Assembly (NCBI GenBank): GCA_016869675.1
Contig: VGDP01000019.1
Location: 1-59,277 of the forward strand
DNA length: 59,277 nucleotides
Reading direction: 5' to 3'
Origin: Alphaproteobacteria bacterium
GTDB taxonomy: Bacteria; Pseudomonadota; Alphaproteobacteria; SP197
Below are positions 15,479 through 23,659 of the stretch, piece after piece (the first letter of the stretch is position 1; each line of letters begins with the position of its first letter). The translations under genes and the position numbers were made by a program. Under the pieces are notes generated by a model. That model was not told the origin of the DNA. It worked only from the letters and a program-made list of their open reading frames with translations, and ran no database searches.

Positions 15479-16564
15479 ATGGCCCGCAAACCCGACGGCG
15501 ACCTGCGCAAGGGTTGGACGACTGGCGCATGCGCGACCGCGGCGGCCGCGGCGGCGTTCGAGGCCCTGGTCACGGGCCGGTTCCCCGATCCGGTCACCAT
15601 CCGCCTGCCCGGCGGCCAGACGCCCGGCTTTCCCCTGGTGCGCGCCCAGGCCGGGCCGGGCTACGCGCTGGCCGCCGTGGTCAAGGACGCCGGCGACGAT
15701 CCGGACGTGACCCACGGCGCCACCATCGTCGCGCGCATCGAGTCGGCGGCGCCGGGCACGGGGCTCGTCTTCCGCGCCGGCGAAGGCGTCGGCACGGTCA
15801 CGCGCCCCGGGCTGCCCGTCGCGGTGGGCGAGCCGGCGATCAACCCGGCACCCCGCCGCATGATCACCGAGGCGATCGGCGCGATTGCGGCCGCCCACGG
15901 CCGCGACGCCGACGCCGTCGTCACGATTTCGGTACCGGGCGGCGCGACGCTGGCCGAGAAGACATGGAACCCACGGCTCGGCATCGTCGGTGGGCTGTCG
16001 ATCCTGGGCTCCACGGGCATCGTCGTGCCGTTCAGTTGCGCCGCGTGGATCCACGCGATCCAGCGCGGCATCGACGTGGCGCGCGCCGCCGGCGCCCACC
16101 ATGTGGCCGGCGCCACGGGGCGCACGTCCGAGGCCGCGGTCAAGGTGTTGCACGGCCTCGACGACGTGGCGCTCATCGACATGGGCGATTTCTGCGGCGG
16201 CATGCTGAAGTACCTGCGCCGCCACCCGGTGCCGCGCGTCACCGTGGCGGGCGGCTTCGCCAAGGTGGCCAAGCTGGCGGCCGGGCATCTCGACCTGCAC
16301 TCGGGCGCGAGCCAGGTGGACACAATGCATCTGGCCGCGATGCTGGAACGGCTCGGCGCGCCAGCACCCACCGTTACTGCCGCCCGCGCCGCCGGCTCGG
16401 CCGCCGAGATCCTGGGGCTGGCGCGGGCCGGTGGCTTCGCCCTGGCCCAGACGGTGGCCGAGCAGGCGCGCGCCGTGGCGCTCGCGACCCTTGCGGGCGA
16501 GGCCGCGCTCGATATCGTGATCGTCGACCGGGACGGGAGCATCATCGCCCATGCCACGACCTAG
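15479..16564 (+). CDS. cbiD: Cobalt-precorrin-5B C1-methyltransferase CbiD
   Basis: A 361-residue CbiD, which methylates C1 of the corrin ring after ring contraction. The family opening LRKGWTTGACATAAAAAA is clear, followed by GEPAINPAPRRMI, RLGIVGGLSILGSTGIV and SGASQVDTMHLA. CbiD belongs to the cobalt-early (anaerobic) route; the cobalt-late route uses CobF instead, which is not found here. Its presence beside CobN makes this a mixed pathway. It overlaps the cobK start by 14 bases and the pair is convergent with the cobM gene string. Confidence 0.95.
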   Translation: MARKPDGDLRKGWTTGACATAAAAAAFEALVTGRFPDPVTIRLPGGQTPGFPLVRAQAGPGYALAAVVKDAGDDPDVTHGATIVARIESAAPGTGLVFRAGEGVGTVTRPGLPVAVGEPAINPAPRRMITEAIGAIAAAHGRDADAVVTISVPGGATLAEKTWNPRLGIVGGLSILGSTGIVVPFSCAAWIHAIQRGIDVARAAGAHHVAGATGRTSEAAVKVLHGLDDVALIDMGDFCGGMLKYLRRHPVPRVTVAGGFAKVAKLAAGHLDLHSGASQVDTMHLAAMLERLGAPAPTVTAARAAGSAAEILGLARAGGFALAQTVAEQARAVALATLAGEAALDIVIVDRDGSIIAHATT

Positions 16565-17303
16565 AAACATCCTCATCCTCGGCGGCACCGGCGACGCCGC
16601 GCGCCTGGCCCATCTGGCGGTCGAGGCGTTCGGCGCCGACGCGGTGACCACCTCGCTGGCCGGGGTAACGCGGGAACCGCGACCCCTGCCGGGCCGTGTG
16701 CGCACCGGCGGTTTCGGCGGCGCCGAAGGCCTCGCCACCTACCTGACGGACCATGGGGTCGATCGCCTAGTCGACGCGACGCATCCCTTCGCCGCGACCA
16801 TTTCGGCCCACGCGACCGAGGCGGCGTCCAGCGCCGGCGTGGCGCGGCTCGTGTTGATCCGGCCGCCGTGGCGGCGCGAATCCACCGACCGCTGGATCGA
16901 GGTCGACAACATGCACGAGGCGCGCTACGCGCTGGACGGGCAGGCCAACGTGGTGTTCCTCGCCGTCGGACGGAAGGAGCTCGAGCAGTTTAAGGATCTG
17001 TTGGGATTCCGCTTCCACATCCGCCTGGTCGAGGAACCGGACCGGGTGCTGCCGGTCAACGACTACAGCCTGACCATCGCGCGCGGACCCTTCACGGTCG
17101 AGGGCGAGACCGAACTGTTCAGGCGCGAGAAGATCAGGACCGTCGTCGCCAAGGCGAGCGGCGGCGGGTCCGGGTACGCCAAGATCGCCGCGGCGCGCGC
17201 ACTCGGCGTGCCGGTGGTCCTGGTGCGCCGGCCACCCGCGCCGCCGGGGCCTTCGGTCGCGACGCCCGAGGACGCGCTCGCTTGGCTGCGCGACACGCCC
17301 TGA
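16551..17303 (+). CDS. cobK: Precorrin-6A reductase CobK/CbiJ
   Basis: A 250-residue NADPH-dependent reductase of the macrocycle. The opening ILILGGTGDAARLAHLA is the family dinucleotide motif; DATHPFAATISAHA, AVGRKELEQF and KASGGGSGYAKIAAA complete the CobK/CbiJ pattern. It acts after the C1 methylation by CbiD, and the two genes overlap by 14 bases. It ends before a dispersed intergenic repeat that separates it from cobM, which runs the other way. Confidence 0.93.
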   Translation: MPRPRNILILGGTGDAARLAHLAVEAFGADAVTTSLAGVTREPRPLPGRVRTGGFGGAEGLATYLTDHGVDRLVDATHPFAATISAHATEAASSAGVARLVLIRPPWRRESTDRWIEVDNMHEARYALDGQANVVFLAVGRKELEQFKDLLGFRFHIRLVEEPDRVLPVNDYSLTIARGPFTVEGETELFRREKIRTVVAKASGGGSGYAKIAAARALGVPVVLVRRPPAPPGPSVATPEDALAWLRDTP

Positions 17304-17334
17304 CAGCAACGGCACTTCGGGCCTGACCGCCGAT

Positions 17335-17460
17335 CGCCGACCCCCTCACCCTCCCGTCGCGTGCCGCACCGGGCCCCTCCCTCTCTCACGAGGGGCGAGG
17401 GACTTCGGGGCGCGCCCCCCCTCTCCCCTTGCGGGAGAGGGTCGGGGTGAGGGGTGACCC
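17335..17460. repeat. Dispersed intergenic repeat with inverted ends
   Basis: About 125 bases between the convergent cobK and cobM genes hold a repeat of a style common in high-GC alphaproteobacterial intergenic regions. One side reads ACCCCCTCACCCTCC and the other GAGGGTCGGGGTGAGGGG, forming an inverted pair, with an inner palindrome CCTCTCCCC-TTGC-GGGAGAGG. It could fold into a long hairpin and act as a two-way terminator. The rest of the gap between 17304 and 17520 holds nothing else I can name. Confidence 0.65.
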
Positions 17461-17520
17461 GAATCACCCAGACGAACCGGTCGATGCCAGTTCGAAGACG
17501 GCGAATTGCCGTGACTTACC

Positions 17521-18279
17521 TCAGGCTTTCGGCCGCAGCACGTGGTGGTGGCCGGCGGCGTAGAGCCGGCTGTCGTCGAACGCGCGCGCCTCTAGGACGC
17601 GCCCGACGAGAATGAGCGCCGTGCGCGTCCAGCCCTTGGCCTTCACCTTGTCCCGGATGTCGGCGAGCGTGCCGGTGACGGCGTCCTGGTCGGGCCAGCT
17701 CACCCGGTAGGCGACGACGGCCGGACAGTCGGCGCCGTAGTGCGGCACGAGCGCCCGCGCCACGCGCGCGAGATTGTTGACCGACAGGTGGATCGCCAAT
17801 GTCGCGCGTGCCGCGCCCAGCGCGGCTAGGTCCTCGTCCGCCGGCATCTCGGAGGCACGCACCGCGGTGCGCGTCAGGATCACGGTCTGGCTGACGCCGG
17901 GCAGGGTCAGCTCGGCGCGCAGCATCGCCGCGGCGGCGGCGTAGGCCGGCACGCCGGGCGTCACGTCGTAGGCGATGCCGAGCGCATCGAGCCGGCGCAT
18001 CTGTTCGGCGATCGCGCCGTAGAGCGATGGATCGCCCGAATGGACGCGCGCGACATCGAGCCCCTGACGGTCGGCCTCCACCATCAGGTCGACGATGGTG
18101 TCCAACGTCAGCGACGCGCTGTCGACGACGCGAGCGCCCGCCGGCGCCTCGGAAACCACCTCGGCCGGGACCAGCGAACCCGCGTAGAGCACCAGACCAC
18201 ACCGGCGGATCAGCGCCAGCCCGCGCACGGTGATCAGGTCGGGCGCGCCGGGGCCCGCGCCGATGAAGTGGATGGTCAC
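17521..18279 (-). CDS. cobM: Precorrin-4 C11-methyltransferase CobM
   Basis: A 252-residue tetrapyrrole methylase that methylates C11 before ring opening of the contracted ring. Motifs: MTIHFIGAGPGAPDLITVRG, VLYAGSLVP, RVHSGDPSLYGAIAEQ, and YDVTPGVPAYAAAAA. The SGDPSLYGA phrase and SLVP identify CobM/CbiF rather than CobA or CobI. Its start overlaps the stop of the cbiG-cobJ fusion as ATGA. It is the last gene of a six-gene string running cbiX, cobH, cobL, cobI, cbiG-cobJ, cobM. Confidence 0.95.
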   Translation of the reverse strand: MTIHFIGAGPGAPDLITVRGLALIRRCGLVLYAGSLVPAEVVSEAPAGARVVDSASLTLDTIVDLMVEADRQGLDVARVHSGDPSLYGAIAEQMRRLDALGIAYDVTPGVPAYAAAAAMLRAELTLPGVSQTVILTRTAVRASEMPADEDLAALGAARATLAIHLSVNNLARVARALVPHYGADCPAVVAYRVSWPDQDAVTGTLADIRDKVKAKGWTRTALILVGRVLEARAFDDSRLYAAGHHHVLRPKA

Positions 18280-20063
18280 GGGCCGACCCGGTAGCCGCGC
18301 GGCGTGTAGACGCGCGTGGCGCCGCCGGCCGCGAAGGCCCGCGTCGCGCGGGCGCCCACGATCACGACCGTCAGCATGTCCACGTCGTCGACAGCCAGCG
18401 CGCCGAGCGTGGTCACGCGCACCGACTCACCGGCGCGGCCCAGGTTGCGCCCCAGCACCACCGGCGTCGCCGCCGGACGATGGTCCAGCAGGATCGCGCG
18501 CGCCTTGGCCAGGCCTTCGCGCCGGCGCGCCGACACCGGGTTGTAGAGCGCGACCACGAAGTCACCTTCGGCCGCCGCGACGAGGCGGCGCTCGATCACC
18601 GGCCAGGGCGTCAGCAGGTCCGACAGGGATACGGCGCAGAAATCGTGTCCGAGCGGCGCGCCGACCCGTGCCGCCGCCGTGTTCATGGCCGAGACGCCGG
18701 GCACGACGTCGATCGCGACGCGCCGCCACGTGGGCTCGGTCGCGCGGTCCTGCAGTTCCAGCACCAGCGACGCCATGGCGTAGACGCCAGGGTCGCCCGA
18801 GCAGACGAGCGCGACCACGCGCCCAGTGGCGGCCAGGGCCAGAGCCAACGCGCAGCGTGTCTCCTCCTCGCCCAACTCGAAGGGGTGCAGCGTCGCGGCC
18901 CCGAGCAGCGGCCCCGCGAGGCCCAGGTAGCCGCGGTAGCCGGCCACATCGTCCGCCGCCCGGAGTGCGCGCGCGGCGTCGCCGGTCATGGCGCCGGGGT
19001 CACCGGGCCCCAGGCCGACCACGAGAACCCGGCCGGGCGCGCGGCCCACCGCTTCGGGCACGATCGCGCGCGGCGCGCGGGCCACCGCGCAGGTCGCCGG
19101 ACCGGCGATTATCTTCGGCACCGCGAGGACACCCTCGGCGCCGGCTGCGCGCAACGCCGAGGCCTCAGCGACGCCGCGGCAGCCGACCTCGGCGTAGACC
19201 GCTTCGGACGGGTTGGCGAGCCGTGGCGTCTCGGCCTCCAACTCGGCCGCGGTGAACACGCAAAACGGCACGCCCAGCCGGTCGGCGAGCGCGATCAGCG
19301 CCGGCTCGTCCGCCTTGAGATCGAGCGAGACGACGCACGCCACCGCGCGCACCGACAGGCCGGCGCTGGCCAGCGCGCGCGCCGCCAGGGCTTCGACCGC
19401 CTCTGCCGGCGCGCCGCGTTCGCAGCCCAGACCGAGTGCCAGCACCGGCGGGTGCAGCACCAGTTCGTCGGCGCCGCCCGGCACGTCCCGGTCGGTCACG
19501 CGGATCACGGGCCCGGCGTCGGCAACGGGAAGGCCGTCCAGCCATGACGCCTCGCCCGCCTCGACGATGCGGCGCACCGGCCGGCCGGCCAGCAGCGCCG
19601 CGGTCACGCCCTTGACTGCCTCGGGGTTGGCGACGCGCCAGCCGGGTGGCGGGTCGTCGAGCGCCGCGCCGAACGCGACCTCGGAGGCAGTGGTCAGCGC
19701 GGCGTGGCCGCCGAGCGCGGCGGCGAGGTCACGCGCCAGCCGATTGGCGCCGTGATGGCCACCCAGCAGGGGCACGATGCTGGAGCCGTCCTCGGCGACC
19801 GCCAGCACCGGCGGCTCGGCGCGCTTGTCGGCGAGGCAAGGGGCGAGCGCGCGGACCACGATGCCCGCCGCGGCGACAGCGACGATGGGGGTGCCGTCGG
19901 CGAACAGCCGGCGCAGATAATCGGCCACACCATCGAAGGATTCGTCGGCGCCATCGACCCGGCCGGCGCGGCCGTGCACGCGCGCGCCGGGCAGCGCCCG
20001 CGCGATGCGCCGCCCGGTCGCCAGGCCTGACGGGCCGAGCACGACGACGGCCGGCGCCATCAT
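18276..20063 (-). CDS. cobJ: CbiG-CobJ fusion: ring-contraction hydrolase and C17-methyltransferase
   Basis: A 595-residue two-function protein. Residues 1 to about 335 are CbiG: the N-terminal domain with YLRRLFADGTPIVAVAAAGI and GGHHGANRLARDLA, and the CobE-like C-terminal domain with LGLGCERGAPAE and GVAEASALRAAG. Residues from about 345 are CobJ/CbiH: RVLVVGLGPGDPGAM, DDVAGYRGYL, VCSGDPGVYAMASLV, VPGVSAMNTAAARVGAPLGHDF, VALYNPVS and VVLGRNLGR. CobJ methylates C17 and contracts the ring; CbiG opens the resulting lactone in the cobalt-early route. ATG 20063 is chosen for its ATGA overlap with cobI. The fusion would couple two consecutive steps. Confidence 0.92.
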   Translation of the reverse strand: MMAPAVVVLGPSGLATGRRIARALPGARVHGRAGRVDGADESFDGVADYLRRLFADGTPIVAVAAAGIVVRALAPCLADKRAEPPVLAVAEDGSSIVPLLGGHHGANRLARDLAAALGGHAALTTASEVAFGAALDDPPPGWRVANPEAVKGVTAALLAGRPVRRIVEAGEASWLDGLPVADAGPVIRVTDRDVPGGADELVLHPPVLALGLGCERGAPAEAVEALAARALASAGLSVRAVACVVSLDLKADEPALIALADRLGVPFCVFTAAELEAETPRLANPSEAVYAEVGCRGVAEASALRAAGAEGVLAVPKIIAGPATCAVARAPRAIVPEAVGRAPGRVLVVGLGPGDPGAMTGDAARALRAADDVAGYRGYLGLAGPLLGAATLHPFELGEEETRCALALALAATGRVVALVCSGDPGVYAMASLVLELQDRATEPTWRRVAIDVVPGVSAMNTAAARVGAPLGHDFCAVSLSDLLTPWPVIERRLVAAAEGDFVVALYNPVSARRREGLAKARAILLDHRPAATPVVLGRNLGRAGESVRVTTLGALAVDDVDMLTVVIVGARATRAFAAGGATRVYTPRGYRVGP

Positions 20064-20779
20064 CGCCACGCCTCGCCGCGCCGGTGCACCAGCACCATGG
20101 AGAAGTAGGGGGCGCTGGCCTCGGCCACGTCCGTCAGATCGCGCACGCGCTGATCGGGGCGCGAGGCGTGCTCGACCAGGCGAGCGCGGGATTCGAGGCC
20201 GAGGCGCGCGACGACCCGACGCACCGTGCCGAGGTGGCGACCGACCTTGACGATGGCGGCGGCATCGGCGCCGGCCAGCCGTGCCTCGAGCGTCGCCTCG
20301 TCCAGCGTCGCGGGCACCACCACCAGCACGTCGTTCTGCGCGGTGAGCGGCACGCCCGCCGCCGCCGGGCACGCCACCAGCGACGTCACGCCAGGCACCA
20401 CCACCACGGCGAAACGGTCGGCGAGCCGGGCGTAGAGGTACTGGAACGAGCCGTAGAAGAACGGATCGCCTTCGCACAAGACCGCCACGTCGCGCCCTGC
20501 CGCCAAGTGCTCCGCGATCGTCGCGGCGGCCGGGTCGTAGACGTCGGGCGCCGGGAAGTTGCGCGGCTCGAGCGTCATGCGAATGGTGATCTCGACCTTG
20601 CCGGGTGCCAAGTGCGGCGTGACGATCGCGCGCGCCAGGCTGTCGCCCTCGGGCGGCGCCGGGTAGGCGACGACCGGGCAGCGTTCCAGCGCCCGGAGCG
20701 CCTTGAGGGTGATCAGCTCGGGATCGCCGGGCCCGACCCCCAGGCCCCACAGCGTCCCGGCCTTGCCCGACCTGGTCAT
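20060..20779 (-). CDS. cobI: Precorrin-2 C20-methyltransferase CobI
   Basis: A 239-residue methylase that turns precorrin-2 into precorrin-3A. Motifs: LWGLGVGPGDPELITLKA, VVAYPAP, CEGDPFFYGSFQYLYARL, and VPGVTSLVACPAAAGVPL; the EGDPFFYGS phrase is typical of CobI/CbiL. ATG 20779 overlaps the cobL stop as ATGA, and the gene's own stop overlaps the next ATG in the same way. The open frame continues upstream to 20977 but that part does not fit the family. Confidence 0.94.
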   Translation of the reverse strand: MTRSGKAGTLWGLGVGPGDPELITLKALRALERCPVVAYPAPPEGDSLARAIVTPHLAPGKVEITIRMTLEPRNFPAPDVYDPAAATIAEHLAAGRDVAVLCEGDPFFYGSFQYLYARLADRFAVVVVPGVTSLVACPAAAGVPLTAQNDVLVVVPATLDEATLEARLAGADAAAIVKVGRHLGTVRRVVARLGLESRARLVEHASRPDQRVRDLTDVAEASAPYFSMVLVHRRGEAWR

Positions 20780-21978
20780 GGCTTCACCGCGCGCATCTGG
20801 GTGACGGGCGCGAGCGCGCGCCAGACGAGGCCATCGCCCAGCGGCTCGGCGCGGCTTATGGCGATGCGGGCAAGCGTGCCGTCGTGGGCGGCACGGAAGG
20901 CGGCCACCGCCGCCTCGCTCTCCACCGTCACGGCGTTGGCAACCAGGCGCCCACCCGGTTTCAGCGCGGCCCAGCACGCCGCCAGCAGATCGGCGCGCAC
21001 GCCGCCGCCGACGAAGACCGCGTCGGGCGGCTCGAGCCCGGCCAGGGCTTCGGGCGCGGCACCCTCGACGATGGCGAGGCCTGGCACGCCGAGCGTCGCG
21101 GCGTTAGCCGCGATGGCGCGGGCACGAGACGGCTCGCGCTCGATAGCGACCGCGCGCACGCCGCGTGCGCCGCGCATCCACTCGATGGCGACCGATCCGG
21201 CCCCGGCACCCACGTCCCACAGCACGTGGCCCGGCAGCGGCCCGAGCGCGGCAAGCGTCGCGGCGCGCACCTCGCGCTTGGTGATCTGGCCGTCGTGGAC
21301 GAAGGCATCGTCGGGCAGCCCCGGCACCGGCGCCAGGACGCGCGCGCCCGCGTCCGCGACCAGATGCACCGCGAGAGTCGCCAGATCGGCGCCGCACCGC
21401 GCACCCCACGCGGCCGCCGTGGCCTCGCGCCGCGCCTCGCGCGGGCCGCCCATGTGTTCGAGCGCCGTCATCGTGCTGGCGCCGAAGCCTGCGGCGGTCA
21501 GGTGCGAGGCCAGCGCCGGCGCGGTGCCGCCGTCCTCGGCCAGCAGCAGCAGGCGCGCGCCGGGCGCCAGATGGGCGTTGACCAGGGCCAGCGGCCGGCC
21601 GTGCAGGGTCAGGCACACGGTCTCGGCCAGCGGCCAGCCGAGCCGCGCGCACGCCAGGCTGAACGCACCCGGCGCCGGGATCACGGTCATGGCGTCGGCG
21701 GCGAAGCGTTTGGCCAGCGCGACGCCGATGCCGAACCACATGGGATCGCCGGTGGCCAGCACGGTGACACGCCGGCCGCGTCGGGCCGCGATGGCGTCAA
21801 GTGTCAGGGACAGCGGCGCCTGCCATGTCAGGGTCTCGACGCCCGGCCCGGGCGCTGCGAGCGCCAGGTGCCGGGCGCCGCCGACCAGGGTCTCGGCGCG
21901 TGCCACCAGCAGGCGCGCGGCCGGCGCCAGGCCATCGAGCCCGTCCTCGCCCAAGCCGACGACCGCGAGCCAAGTCAC
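20776..21978 (-). CDS. cobL: Precorrin-6Y C5,15-methyltransferase (decarboxylating) CobL
   Basis: A 400-residue CbiE-CbiT fusion. Residues 1 to about 200 are the CbiE methylase (MTWLAVVGLGEDGLDGL, VLATGDPMWFGIGVAL, VIPAPGAFSLACARLGWPL). Residues from about 230 are the CbiT methylase and decarboxylase (QITKREVRAATLAAL, LWDVGAGAGSVAIEWMRG, DAVFVGGGV). It methylates C5 and C15 and removes a carboxylate from the ring-C acetate. The single-polypeptide form is that of the aerobic-route organisms. ATGA overlaps link it to cobH upstream and cobI downstream. Confidence 0.95.
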   Translation of the reverse strand: MTWLAVVGLGEDGLDGLAPAARLLVARAETLVGGARHLALAAPGPGVETLTWQAPLSLTLDAIAARRGRRVTVLATGDPMWFGIGVALAKRFAADAMTVIPAPGAFSLACARLGWPLAETVCLTLHGRPLALVNAHLAPGARLLLLAEDGGTAPALASHLTAAGFGASTMTALEHMGGPREARREATAAAWGARCGADLATLAVHLVADAGARVLAPVPGLPDDAFVHDGQITKREVRAATLAALGPLPGHVLWDVGAGAGSVAIEWMRGARGVRAVAIEREPSRARAIAANAATLGVPGLAIVEGAAPEALAGLEPPDAVFVGGGVRADLLAACWAALKPGGRLVANAVTVESEAAVAAFRAAHDGTLARIAISRAEPLGDGLVWRALAPVTQMRAVKP

Positions 21979-22592
21979 GGCCGCGCCAGCGCGTTGACCG
22001 AGGCGGCGGCCATGGCGCTGCCGCCGCGCCGGCCGCGCACCACGATGTGCGGCAGGCCCGAGGCGATCAGCGCCTCCTTCGATTCGACGGCGCCGACGAA
22101 GCCGACCGGCACGCCCACCACGAGCGCGGGGCGCGGCGCGCCGGCGGCGACCAACTCAAGCAAGTGGAAGAGCGCGGTTGGCGCGACGCCGATGGCGACC
22201 ACGGCGCCGCCGAGCGCCGCACCCCACAGGTCGAGCGCGGCGGCCGATCGCGTGGTCCCGAGCCGGCGCGCCAACCCATCGACCCGCGCGTCGCCCAGCG
22301 TGCACACCACCGGGTTGTTGGCGGGCTGGCGCGCGCGCGCGACGCCGGCGGCCACCGCCTCGGCATCGACCAGCACCGTGGCCCCCTGGTGCAGGGCCAC
22401 GCGGCCCGCGTCCGAAGCACCCGGGCTGGCCACCAGATCGTCGACCAGGTCGACCATGCCGCAGGCGTGGATCAGGCGCACCGCCACCGGTTCGAGATCC
22501 GGCGGCAGGTGGGCGAGCCGAGCCTCGGCGCGGATGATCGCGAACGAGGCCTGGGTGATGCGCTCCGGCGAGCGCAGGTACGAACCCGTCAC
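21975..22592 (-). CDS. cobH: Precorrin-8X methylmutase CobH
   Basis: A 205-residue isomerase that moves the C11 methyl to C12, giving hydrogenobyrinate or cobyrinate. The catalytic His lies in RLIHACGMVDL near residue 45. PVVCTLGDARVDGLARRLGTTRSA, a Gly/Ala-rich segment, and VGVPVGFVGAVESKEAL complete the family pattern. The gene starts 12 bases after the cbiX stop and overlaps cobL by four bases, so it belongs to the same operon. Confidence 0.95.
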   Translation of the reverse strand: MTGSYLRSPERITQASFAIIRAEARLAHLPPDLEPVAVRLIHACGMVDLVDDLVASPGASDAGRVALHQGATVLVDAEAVAAGVARARQPANNPVVCTLGDARVDGLARRLGTTRSAAALDLWGAALGGAVVAIGVAPTALFHLLELVAAGAPRPALVVGVPVGFVGAVESKEALIASGLPHIVVRGRRGGSAMAAASVNALARP

Positions 22593-22604
22593 GGCCGGAC
22601 CCGT

Positions 22605-23591
22605 TCAGTCGCCCCGGTGCGCGCGCTTCGGCCCGGCGTGGTGATGATCGTGATGATGGTGGTGGTGGCCGTGATGGTGATGGTGATGGTCGTGGTCGTG
22701 GTGATGTTCGTGGTCGCCGTCGGTGCCGATGCCCTCGACATGGTGATGGTGGCCGACCTGGGCCTGGCCGACATCGCGCTCGTAGCCGATGATCCGCTCG
22801 CGGTACTTGCAGGTCAGACAGTTCATCAGGTTGAGGCCCTGGCCGATCTCGCGCACGCGGTCGGCGAAGGCCTCGACCACCAGGGGATGGTCGTCCAGGT
22901 AGTGCGCCTTGACGAACACGACACCGGAGTTGGCCGCCGCCGCCGCGTCGGCGTGGTCGTAGATGCGCTTGACCAGGACGCCGGTGAACAGGAAGTAGGG
23001 GAACACCACGACGCGGCCGAAGCCCATGCGCGCGGCTCGGGCGAGGCCTTCCTCGGTCAACGGCGTGGTGACGCCCGAATAGCACACCTCGGCCCAACCG
23101 AGCCCGAGGCCCTCCCACAACATGCGCGCGACCTTGGCGATGTTGCCGTTGGCGTCCGGGTCCGAGGTGCCGCGCCCCACCACCACCAAAAGCGTGTCCT
23201 TGCGCCCCACGTCACCGCCGGCGCCCGCCAGCGCCTGCTCGACCCGGTCGGCGGCAGCGTTCAAGAGCTTCGGCTCGATCGCCAGTTCGCGCCCGTAGTG
23301 CACCTTGGTGTCGGGCCGTTCAGCCGCGAAGGTGTTGAGCACCGAAGGGATGTCGTTCTTGGCGTGGCCGGCGGCGAACAGCATGCCGGGGATGGCTAGG
23401 ATCTCCCGGGCGCCGTCAGCGCGCAGCGCCTCCAGCCGGTCGCGGATCACGGGACGCGCGAACTCGAGGAACGCGTGATCGACCCGCGTCGGCGCCAGCC
23501 GGTGGCGTAGGAGTTGCGTGACGCGCGCCAGTTCGCGGATCGCGTCGTCGTCGCGGCTGCCGTGGCCGCAGAACAGGACGGCTGTGCTCAT
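22605..23591 (-). CDS. cbiX: Long-form sirohydrochlorin cobaltochelatase CbiX with His-rich tail
   Basis: A 328-residue chelatase that inserts cobalt into sirohydrochlorin in the cobalt-early route. The N-terminal half has both metal-site histidines (CGHGSRDDDAIREL and AAGHAKNDIPS). The second half repeats the fold but with GRGTSDPDANGN, so its histidine is gone. After the core come MNCLTCKYR, the M-x-C-x-x-C motif known to bind an iron-sulfur cluster in Bacillus CbiX, and a tail of about 45 residues dense in His, Asp and Glu. The tail probably stores or hands over cobalt. The ATG at 23591 is chosen by the family start MSTAVLFCGHGS; it is divergent from cobD over 68 bases. Confidence 0.93.
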   Translation of the reverse strand: MSTAVLFCGHGSRDDDAIRELARVTQLLRHRLAPTRVDHAFLEFARPVIRDRLEALRADGAREILAIPGMLFAAGHAKNDIPSVLNTFAAERPDTKVHYGRELAIEPKLLNAAADRVEQALAGAGGDVGRKDTLLVVVGRGTSDPDANGNIAKVARMLWEGLGLGWAEVCYSGVTTPLTEEGLARAARMGFGRVVVFPYFLFTGVLVKRIYDHADAAAAANSGVVFVKAHYLDDHPLVVEAFADRVREIGQGLNLMNCLTCKYRERIIGYERDVGQAQVGHHHHVEGIGTDGDHEHHHDHDHHHHHHGHHHHHHDHHHAGPKRAHRGD

Positions 23592-23659
23592 GGTGATGTC
23601 CCCGCTGGCGTGGAGCGGCCGCCGTTGACCGGCGCGATGCGCGCTCTCATGGTGGCTGG

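Noticed and set aside
22625-22720. Low-complexity GTGATG-type repeats, looking like a microsatellite
   Set aside because: They are the reverse complement of the codons for the histidine-rich CbiX tail and are explained by coding.
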